Assembly (NCBI GenBank): GCA_937862675.1
Contig: CALMEC010000300.1
Span: 1-11,539 of the forward strand
Length of the DNA: 11,539 nt
Direction of reading: 5' to 3'
Source: an uncultured Actinomycetes bacterium
Lineage (GTDB): Bacteria > Actinomycetota > Thermoleophilia > Miltoncostaeales > Miltoncostaeaceae
Below, one piece after another: positions 6,796-11,539 of the stretch. The position numbers were made by a program, and so were the translations under genes. Position 1 is the stretch's first letter. The number at the start of each line of letters is the position of its first letter. The notes under the pieces were generated by a model. That model was given only the letters and a program-made list of their open reading frames with translations, was not told the origin of the DNA and searched no databases.

Positions 6796-6829
6796 TGCCA
6801 CACCTCCGCGGCACTACCCACCTTGTGGG
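6789..6829 (+). terminator. Overlapping hairpins at the end of the methyltransferase gene
   Basis: An 11-bp perfect inverted repeat, TGGGTAGTGCC (6789-6799) and GGCACTACCCA (6810-6820), has a 10-base loop and includes the TAG stop codon (6793-6795) in its first arm. A second perfect hairpin, CCCAC-CTT-GTGGG (6817-6829), uses the end of the same 3' arm, so the two are alternatives. There is no U-run; termination or mRNA 3'-end protection are both possible. Confidence 0.6.
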
Positions 6830-6939
6830 CGGACGTCGTCCCGGCGCGGCACGGTCGACCCGTCCGGCGCGGGGATCGTGACCGGGCGCCTGCCAGGCCG
6901 GGCGGACCCCCGGCGCCGGCATCACCGGACGGGACGACC

Positions 6940-7404
6940 GTGACCGGGGACGACGGACGTGATCCCGGCGTGCGCCCGGAGGGTCTGCCCCCGCTGGTGC
7001 CGGAGTTCCGGCCGCGCGGGCGCACCTCACGCGTCGTCAACGCCCTCCAGCGCCTCCTGGACATGAGCGTGCTCGGCCTCGTCCTCCATCCGGGCGCCAC
7101 GCGGCTGGAGGGACGGGTTGCACGGATCGAGGTGCGCCGGGTGAACCCGCTCTGGCGCCCGGCGTACGAGCAGGCGCGCCGCGATCGCGAGCCGGAGGCG
7201 GGTCCGCCCGTCGATCCGCGCCTCTCGTCGGCGATCCATGTCGTCTGGATGGAGGGCATGCCGGCCGAGCCGGCGGGATACGCCGTCCCGGCCGTTCTCC
7301 ACGCGGCCCAGGCGGGCGACCGGGTCGTGCTCTTCGTGCGCCCGGACGATGGTCGCATCACCGGCCTGCGCAACCGCGACCGTCCCCGGCGAAGCTGGCG
7401 GTGA
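6940..7404 (+). CDS. Conserved-looking hypothetical protein, 154 residues
   Basis: I do not recognise this protein. From GTG 6940 it has a Pro/Arg/Gly-rich N-terminus (to about residue 28), a likely amphipathic helix around SRVVNALQRLLDMSVLGLVL, a beta-rich part (RLEGRVARIEVRRV), an acidic/basic linker (QARRDREPEAGPPVD), and a hydrophobic C-terminal part (SSAIHVVWMEGM, AGDRVVLFVRPDDGRITG). There is no signal peptide, membrane helix, metal site or catalytic motif. Amino-acid composition is much more protein-like than in the antisense frames, and a perfect hairpin starts at the base after its TGA, both favouring a real gene. The start is uncertain: the frame is open back to TTG 6823, GTG 6970 is another option, and none has a strong ribosome site. 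It follows the methyltransferase by 144 bases on the same strand; a functional link is only possible, not shown. Confidence 0.6.
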   Translation: MTGDDGRDPGVRPEGLPPLVPEFRPRGRTSRVVNALQRLLDMSVLGLVLHPGATRLEGRVARIEVRRVNPLWRPAYEQARRDREPEAGPPVDPRLSSAIHVVWMEGMPAEPAGYAVPAVLHAAQAGDRVVLFVRPDDGRITGLRNRDRPRRSWR

Positions 7405-7423
7405 GTCCTCACGCCGTGAGGAC
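7405..7423 (+). terminator. Perfect 8-bp hairpin right after the hypothetical gene
   Basis: GTCCTCAC (7405-7412), loop GCC, GTGAGGAC (7416-7423). It begins at the first base after the TGA of the 154-residue ORF. No U-run follows. Position and perfection suggest a transcription terminator or 3'-end stem. Confidence 0.6.
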
Positions 7424-7701
7424 CTGACGGGGATCCCACACGGCTCCGGACCCCGTCCGAGGGCGCCCCGGCCATGGCGACCGGTCCCCGGCGGTCGCAG
7501 CGGCCGGACTCCGTGCGCAGCGGGACGTCCTTCACCCTCGCCTGTCGGGACCGGATCGACCGATGCGACGTGCGCTCCGTCCGGTCGGGGCCAGGTCCGC
7601 CGGACCGGCATACGCCCGAGGTGCGGCCCGTCGCCGACTCGCGCGCCCATACGCACAGGTGGATCACAGTCGACGATCAGTTCGCTCCGAAGGACGCGGC
7701 T

Positions 7702-7707
7702 TAGCGT
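7702..7707 (+). promoter_or_regulatory. -10 box for the ABC permease/ATPase operon
   Basis: TAGCGT, identical to the box before gcvT, lies 33 bases upstream of the permease GTG, leaving a leader of roughly 27 nt. No clear -35 box at 16-18 bases. Confidence 0.45.
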
Positions 7708-7721
7708 CCCGGCGTCAACTG

Positions 7722-7736
7722 TTCTCTCCGAGAGGA
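7722..7736 (+). promoter_or_regulatory. Permease ribosome site within a small hairpin
   Basis: AGAGGA (7731-7736) is the ribosome site for GTG 7741, with 4 bases between them. It can pair with TTCTCT (7722-7727) around loop CCG (five Watson-Crick pairs and one wobble), which would partly hide it. The stem is short and its effect is a guess. Confidence 0.4.
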
Positions 7737-7740
7737 ATCC

Positions 7741-9207
7741 GTGTTCACCACCTATCTCAGACGCGAGCTCGGCGGGAGGCGCCGGCAGACCGCGATCGTG
7801 GCGATCGGCATGGCCGTCGCCATCGCCCTCGTCGTCGTCGTCAACGCGTTCGCCGCCGGTGTCCGCAACGCCCAGAGCGACGTTCTGGAGTCCGTCTACG
7901 GCATCGGCACCGACATCACCGTGACCCAGGCGCCCGAGGCGGGCTCCGGCGGCCCCGGCGGCGGTCGTTTCGACTTCGGGAACGGTGCGGGCCGGTCCAC
8001 CGGCGACGGCACCACCCGCCTCTCACGTGAGCGTCTCACGACGACACGGGGATCGACGACCTTCTCCGCCTCGAAGCTGACGACCATCACCGGCGTCGAC
8101 GGCGTGTCCGCGGCGGGGGGGACCCTGTCATTGGAGAACTCGAGCTTCACCGGAGAGATCCCGGATGTCAGCCAGATGCGGCAGGGCGGGAGCCCGGGAA
8201 GCGGCGGTACGGCCGGCGGACCGAGCTCCTTCTCCGTCGATCGCTTCACGGTGACCGGCCTCGATCCCTCCTCGGACGCACTCGGCCCGCTCACCACGAT
8301 GACCGTGACCAAGGGCAAGGGGCTCTCGACCGCCGCCGCCAAGGCGAAGGTGGCGGTCGTCGACTCGGTCTACGCGAGCGAGAACGACCTCGACGTCGGC
8401 GACACGGTCTCCGTCGCCGGGACGAAGCTGACGGTCATCGGCATCGCGACGTCCACGAGCGGAACCGGCGTCGCCACCGACTCGGACGTCTACATCCCGC
8501 TTCGGCTGGCCCAGTCGCTGTCCGGTGAGACCGGCAAGATCTCCACGGTCTACGTCAAGGCGACGTCCGCCGGCCGGGTCGGCTCGGTCGCCGACGCCAT
8601 CACCACGGCGTTGCCGGCGCTGTCGGTCGAGACGCAGGAGGATCTGGCGTCGTCGGTCACCGGGTCGCTCTCGAGCGCGTCGGACCTCGCGTCGTCACTC
8701 GGGAAGTGGCTCTCCATCGCGGTGCTGGCGGCGGCCTTCGGACTCGCCGTCCTCTTCACGGTCTCCGGCGTCAACCGGCGGACACGTGAACTCGGCACCC
8801 TCAAGGCCATCGGCTGGTCGCGTGGTCGCGTCGTCGGGCAGGTCGCGGGCGAGTCACTGGTGCAGGCGCTGATCGGCGGCGCCCTCGGGGCGATCATCGG
8901 TCTCGTCGCCATCCTGGGCATCAACCTGGCGGGAATCTCGCTGAGCGCCGCGAAGGCCGTGACCGGCTTCGGCGGCAGCGGGGGACCCTTCGGCGGTGAC
9001 GGCGGTCCGGGTGGCGACGCGGCTCCCAACGGTGCGGCGCGTACGACCGGCTCGACCATCGAGCAGATCCTCCACGCCCCGATCAGCCCGCGGATCGTCC
9101 TGATCGCCCTCGGGGTCGCCGTCGTCGGCGGTCTCCTGGCTGGAGCCGTCGGAGGCTGGCGCGCCGCCCGCCTCAGTCCGGCCGAGGCCCTGCGTTCGAT
9201 CGCCTGA
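7741..9207 (+). CDS. ABC transporter permease, MacB/LolCE/FtsX superfamily
   Basis: Membrane subunit of a type VII (MacB/LolCDE-like) ABC transporter, which couples cytoplasmic ATP use to movement of an extracytoplasmic domain rather than passing substrate through the membrane. The 488 residues follow the family plan: TM1 at about 18-40, a large outer MacB_PCD-type domain (about 41-320), then the FtsX core with TM2 (323-344), a cytoplasmic loop with NRRTRELGTLKAIGWSRGRV, TM3 (373-396) and TM4 (452-473), ending in WRAARLSPAEALRSI, the usual tail. The motif RTRELGTLKAIG is the coupling-helix signature that contacts the ATPase. Unusual are three glycine-rich stretches facing outside: about 67-90, 149-162 and 410-429, the last lengthening the TM3-TM4 loop. 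Starts with GTG after AGAGGA. The ATPase gene follows 22 bases later. The substrate cannot be told. Confidence 0.92.
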   Translation: MFTTYLRRELGGRRRQTAIVAIGMAVAIALVVVVNAFAAGVRNAQSDVLESVYGIGTDITVTQAPEAGSGGPGGGRFDFGNGAGRSTGDGTTRLSRERLTTTRGSTTFSASKLTTITGVDGVSAAGGTLSLENSSFTGEIPDVSQMRQGGSPGSGGTAGGPSSFSVDRFTVTGLDPSSDALGPLTTMTVTKGKGLSTAAAKAKVAVVDSVYASENDLDVGDTVSVAGTKLTVIGIATSTSGTGVATDSDVYIPLRLAQSLSGETGKISTVYVKATSAGRVGSVADAITTALPALSVETQEDLASSVTGSLSSASDLASSLGKWLSIAVLAAAFGLAVLFTVSGVNRRTRELGTLKAIGWSRGRVVGQVAGESLVQALIGGALGAIIGLVAILGINLAGISLSAAKAVTGFGGSGGPFGGDGGPGGDAAPNGAARTTGSTIEQILHAPISPRIVLIALGVAVVGGLLAGAVGGWRAARLSPAEALRSIA

Positions 9208-9218
9208 CCCCTCATCCC

Positions 9219-9225
9219 AAGGAAA
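9219..9225 (+). promoter_or_regulatory. ABC ATPase ribosome binding site
   Basis: AAGGAAA precedes ATG 9230 with 6 bases between AAGGA and the start, supporting that start over any downstream Met. Confidence 0.6.
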
Positions 9226-9229
9226 CGAC

Positions 9230-9916
9230 ATGTACTCCATCACCGAAGTCACCAAGCAGTACGCCACCAAGGAACGTGGCACGATCGACGCCCTACGGGG
9301 GATCGACCTGGACATCGCCGACGGCGAGCTCGTCTCGATCCAGGGTCCGACGGGCGGGGGCAAGTCGACGCTCCTCCAGATGCTGGGCGGCCTCGACCGG
9401 CCCACATCGGGCTTCGTCGTGGCCTTCGATCGCGACCTCGCGACGCTGGACGACGCCGAGCTGACAACGATCCGCGCACAGAGGATCGGGTTCGTGTTCC
9501 AGCACTACAACCTGATCCCGGTGCTCAACGCCAGCGAGAACGTGGAGGCCGCGATCCTGCCGGCCAACTCCGGGGGGACGATCACCGCCGAGGAGCGACG
9601 GGAGCGTGCGCACGCCGTCCTCGCGAAGGTCGGCCTCGCCGACCGGGCGACGCACCGGCCGGCGGAGCTCTCGGGCGGTCAGCAGCAGCGGGTCGCGATC
9701 GCCCGCGCCCTCGTCAAGGAGCCGGAGGTGCTCCTGGCCGACGAGCCGACCGGCAATCTCGACGAGGGCATGCGCGACGAGATCTGGGAGGTCATCGAGG
9801 GGCTCTGGAGGGATGCCGGCCTGACCGTCGTCCTCGTCACCCATGATTCGGCGATCGCGCAGCGCACCCCCCGGCGCCTCCGGATCGCCAACGGGGAGCT
9901 CAGCGAACTCGGCTGA
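9230..9916 (+). CDS. ABC transporter ATP-binding protein, LolD/MacB type
   Basis: Cytoplasmic ATPase that would dimerise and drive the permease encoded just upstream. The 228 residues are a single complete nucleotide-binding domain: Walker A GPTGGGKST (39-47), Q-loop Gln91 in FVFQHYNLIPVLNASENV, signature LSGGQQQR (147-154), Walker B VLLADEP (167-173) with catalytic Glu172, D-loop GNLD, and H-loop His205 in VTHD. The segment QHYNLIPVLNASENV and the LADEPTGNLD end are characteristic of the LolD/MacB/FtsE group. In Walker A the usual Ser-Gly-Ser is Thr-Gly-Gly, which still fits GxxxxGKS/T. The gene follows the permease on the same strand and is surely co-transcribed. No MacA-like fusion protein or substrate-binding protein lies nearby. 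Confidence 0.95.
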   Translation: MYSITEVTKQYATKERGTIDALRGIDLDIADGELVSIQGPTGGGKSTLLQMLGGLDRPTSGFVVAFDRDLATLDDAELTTIRAQRIGFVFQHYNLIPVLNASENVEAAILPANSGGTITAEERRERAHAVLAKVGLADRATHRPAELSGGQQQRVAIARALVKEPEVLLADEPTGNLDEGMRDEIWEVIEGLWRDAGLTVVLVTHDSAIAQRTPRRLRIANGELSELG

Positions 9917-9949
9917 GACCCCGGTCGTGGCGGGTGCCGTCATCGCGCG

Positions 9950-9983
9950 GGTCGCCGACGGGCGACCGGTGGCGGCGCCCGTC
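9950..9983. terminator. Alternative hairpins between convergent genes
   Basis: GGTCGCC (9950-9956), loop GACG, GGCGACC (9961-9967) forms one perfect stem. GACGGGCG (9957-9964) and CGCCCGTC (9976-9983) form another that uses the loop and second arm of the first. They lie between the ABC ATPase stop and the stop of the minus-strand reductase, where a bidirectional terminator is expected. No U-run. Confidence 0.45.
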
Positions 9984-10032
9984 ACGTCGCGCGGGACGGG
10001 ACGCGGCCCCGGCGTCCGCACCGCGACGTCGG

Positions 10033-11244
10033 TCAGCCGCGGCCGGCGGTCTCCGCTGCCGCAGCCGAGGAGCCGGACGTCTCCGGCCGTGTCGCCTCAC
10101 CCCGCGCAGGGCGGTAGACACGCCGTGCGATGTCCTCCAGCCGTGGCGTGCCCGGTGTGTGGACACCCCGGTAGCCGTCCCCGCGGATGCGGCGCACGAC
10201 CTTCGGCCAGAGCCACTTCGACCGTGCGATGCGGCCGGCGAGGCGGGGCCACTCGTCGAACAGGAGCTTGCCGCCCCAGGAGACGCTGCGATGCCGCGAC
10301 AGCGCGCCGTCCAGGGCACGCTTGTAGGGCTCGAGGGTGGTGGCCCGTCCGTCCAGGAACTCGCCGACGGTGTCGCAGGCGAGGCGCGACGAGAGGAAGG
10401 CCTCGTACATCCCGTCTCCCGACATCGGATCGACCAGTCCTGCGGCATCGCCCACGACGACGGCCCGGTCCGTGGCCACCGGTGAACGGGGGTCACGCAG
10501 GGGGAGGCGATAACCGCGTGCGTGGGTCACCCGGTCCTGCGGAATCCCGTACTGGTCGCAGAGACGTGCCAGGTGCGCCCTCAGGTTGCCGCCCTCGCGG
10601 CCCCAGCCGCCGACTCCGACGTTGGCGTGGTCGCCCTTCGGGAAGACCCAGCCGTAGCCGCCCGGAACCGTGGCGAACTCCAGGAGGAGGCGACCCTTCC
10701 AATAGGAGTGGTCGAGGACGTCCCATCCGACGTTGCCCTCGAACGCGACCCCGTAGGTGACTCCGCCGCCCAGGCCGAGCTGTTTGGCGCTGACCCCGTT
10801 GCAGCCGTCGGCACCGATGAGGAGTGACGCGGTGATGCGGTCGGTGTCGGTGGCGACGGCGACGCCCCGGGGATCCGTCTCGATGGTGCGGACCCGGACG
10901 CCGTCGCGGAAGTCGGCCCCCGCATCGGCGGCGTTCTGGGCGAGCAGGGCGTCCAGGCGCCGACGCTGCGTCATGTAGACGACGGGGGAGTCGGCGTGGC
11001 GCACGAAACGGTCGTCGTAGCCGAAGCCGAGCTCCGCCACCGTGATGCGATCCTCGACGACCGACGTGACGTCGACGGGGAGGTGGTGCAGTCCGCGGAG
11101 GGTGATCCCGCCCCCGCAGGGCTTGTCGCGGGGGAACGTCGCGCGATCCAGGAGGGCGACGCGCGCCCCGCGGCGGGCGAGGCGGTAGGCGGCGGTAGAA
11201 CCGGCGGGACCGGCTCCGATGACGATCACGTCGAAGTCAGGCAT
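10033..11244 (-). CDS. Geranylgeranyl reductase family FAD-dependent oxidoreductase
   Basis: FAD enzyme of the geranylgeranyl reductase / digeranylgeranylglycerophospholipid reductase family (COG0644), which saturates double bonds of isoprenoid chains; in Actinomycetota such enzymes often act on menaquinone side chains or polyprenyl lipids. Of 403 residues, the N-terminal Rossmann motif is VIGAGPAGS (8-16), followed by the family hallmark FPRDKPCGGG (37-46). RRRLDALL (94-101) and GADG (144-147) are flavoprotein motifs, YGWVFPK (197-203) is conserved in the family, and GDAAGLVDPMSGDGMYEA (265-282) is the second FAD-binding motif. The last 20 or so residues are a low-complexity Ser/Ala/Glu tail. 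ATG 11242-11244 follows a TAACAT box by 9 bases and has no ribosome site, so it is probably leaderless. Its exact substrate is not determinable. It is convergent with the ABC genes and divergent from nth. Confidence 0.92.
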   Translation of the reverse strand: MPDFDVIVIGAGPAGSTAAYRLARRGARVALLDRATFPRDKPCGGGITLRGLHHLPVDVTSVVEDRITVAELGFGYDDRFVRHADSPVVYMTQRRRLDALLAQNAADAGADFRDGVRVRTIETDPRGVAVATDTDRITASLLIGADGCNGVSAKQLGLGGGVTYGVAFEGNVGWDVLDHSYWKGRLLLEFATVPGGYGWVFPKGDHANVGVGGWGREGGNLRAHLARLCDQYGIPQDRVTHARGYRLPLRDPRSPVATDRAVVVGDAAGLVDPMSGDGMYEAFLSSRLACDTVGEFLDGRATTLEPYKRALDGALSRHRSVSWGGKLLFDEWPRLAGRIARSKWLWPKVVRRIRGDGYRGVHTPGTPRLEDIARRVYRPARGEATRPETSGSSAAAAETAGRG

Positions 11245-11253
11245 CGACGGATC

Positions 11254-11259
11254 ATGTTA
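11254..11259 (-). promoter_or_regulatory. -10 box of the reductase gene
   Basis: On the minus strand TAACAT lies 9 bases before the ATG, so transcription should begin at or within a few bases of the start codon. No good -35 box. Confidence 0.5.
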
Positions 11260-11378
11260 CGCATCGTCCTCACATGGACGCCGCCGGGGCGGGTGCGGTC
11301 GTCCACGCGGACCCGCCGGGGAGGGACCCGGACGGATCACCGGGGATCCGTGACGCACGCCCACCGCACGCGTCTCGC

Positions 11379-11384
11379 TACGCT
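11379..11384 (+). promoter_or_regulatory. -10 box of a leaderless nth promoter
   Basis: TACGCT lies 6 bases before ATG 11391, with no ribosome site between them. The 146-base gap between reductase and nth holds this and the divergent reductase promoter; I see nothing else in it. Confidence 0.5.
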
Positions 11385-11390
11385 CACACG

Positions 11391-11539
11391 ATGGGCAAGC
11401 CACGGACACCGCGCGGGCGCGGACGGATCGTCGCCGAGCGGCTGGCCGAGGAGTATCCCGAGATCGTGATCCCGCTCGACCACGGGAGCCCGTTCCAGCT
11501 GCTCGTCGCGGTGATCCTGTCGGCGCAGTGCACCGACGC
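11391..11539 (+). CDS. nth: Endonuclease III (DNA glycosylase/AP lyase), N-terminal part
   Basis: Base-excision repair enzyme that removes oxidised pyrimidines and nicks abasic DNA. Only 49 codons are inside the window. After a basic start (MGKPRTPRGRGR) comes AERLAEEYPE, then PFQLLVAVILSAQCTDA, the diagnostic helix of Nth (LLSAQxTD in most members), with Cys in place of the usual Ala/Thr/Ser. The helix-hairpin-helix, catalytic Lys/Asp and the iron-sulphur cluster cysteines would lie beyond the window and cannot be checked, so MutY or another HhH-GPD member is not fully excluded, though the motif favours Nth. Confidence 0.85.
   Translation, partial: MGKPRTPRGRGRIVAERLAEEYPEIVIPLDHGSPFQLLVAVILSAQCTD

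Larger units (their letters stand above)
7424..7740. other. Intergenic region before the ABC transporter genes
   Basis: No convincing gene. A 76-codon plus-strand ORF (7474-7704) and long minus-strand frames are Arg/Ser/Pro/His-rich and match no family. The GACCGG motif recurs as dyads: GACCGGA (7549-7555) against TCCGGTC (7580-7586), and CCGGTC (7581-7586) against GACCGG (7603-7608), plus a small hairpin GGTCC-GCC-GGACC (7594-7606). The 3' end carries a -10 box and a ribosome site for the permease. Confidence 0.5.

Noticed and set aside
4567..6801. 744-codon minus-strand open frame over the methyltransferase
   Set aside because: Its product is Arg/His/Pro/Asp-rich without any family motif, while the plus strand has ordered methyltransferase motifs. 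It is a shadow caused by scarce stops at high GC.
4624..7404. A complete BREX, DISARM or restriction-modification defence system
   Set aside because: Only a methyltransferase is recognisable. No phosphatase (PglZ), ATPase, helicase, nuclease, protease or phage-related gene is present, and both flanks are housekeeping genes.
6708..7667. Minus-strand frames (7027-7656 and 6708-7667) over the 154-residue gene
   Set aside because: Ser/Arg/Pro/Thr-rich or Arg/His/Pro-rich products with no recognisable fold, whereas the plus frame is better composed and followed by a perfect hairpin.
7474..7704. 76-codon plus-strand ORF before the ABC permease
   Set aside because: No ribosome site, Arg/Ser/Pro/Asp-rich, no motif, and it runs into the permease -10 box.
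9843..10760. 305-codon plus-strand ORF across the ABC ATPase end and the reductase
   Set aside because: It is antisense to a well-supported FAD enzyme and extremely Arg/Pro/Gly-rich.
1..11539. CRISPR arrays, tRNA or rRNA genes, insertion sequences, integrase or attachment sites
   Set aside because: No spaced direct repeats, no tRNA-like cloverleaf or CCA end next to a plausible anticodon arm, no transposase or integrase motif was seen on reading either strand.

Overview
The window is a very GC-rich bacterial chromosome segment (clearly above 70% G+C by eye) that looks like Actinomycetota. Three things point there: the order murC-ftsQ-ftsZ with no ftsA, the FtsZ nucleotide-binding signature AGEGGGTGTG (actinobacterial FtsZ has Glu where most others have Met), and several genes that begin directly at an ATG just downstream of a TANNNT -10 box (leaderless starts). 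I cannot fix the class from sequence alone.

Layout. 1-1612: end of the division/cell-wall cluster, with the 3' part of murC, a possible 39-codon ORF fitted exactly between murC and ftsQ, and ftsQ. 1613-1789: non-coding ftsZ leader with a near-consensus promoter (TTGACA-17-TAGGTT) and two mutually exclusive hairpins. 1790-4216: ftsZ and gcvT, which share one uninterrupted reading frame because no stop follows the canonical FtsZ C-terminal peptide; composition, a hairpin and a leaderless promoter in the joining segment argue for two genes. 4218-4610: gcvH, one base after gcvT. 4624-6795: a stand-alone gamma-class adenine-N6 DNA methyltransferase resembling a short BREX PglX, starting inside a perfect 14-bp palindrome. 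6940-7404: an unrecognised 154-residue protein followed by a perfect hairpin. 7405-7740: intergenic. 7741-9916: a MacB/LolCDE-type ABC transporter pair (permease, then ATPase). 10033-11244, minus strand: a geranylgeranyl-reductase-family FAD oxidoreductase, convergent with the ABC pair and divergent from the start of nth (endonuclease III, cut by the window end).

How the genes work together. MurC makes UDP-MurNAc-L-Ala, FtsQ is a scaffold of the divisome and FtsZ forms the division ring. GcvT and GcvH are two of the four parts of the glycine cleavage system; the P-protein is not in the window. The methyltransferase sits beside gcvH without any nuclease or other BREX/DISARM component, so it is best read as an orphan modification enzyme. 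The ABC pair probably exports or extracts a substrate at the outer face of the membrane. The reductase probably saturates isoprenoid chains.

Main points for a second look: the ftsZ-gcvT run-on, the doubly overlapped small ORF between murC and ftsQ, the orphan PglX-like methyltransferase with its palindromic start, and the structured ftsZ leader. I found no complete undescribed multi-gene system.
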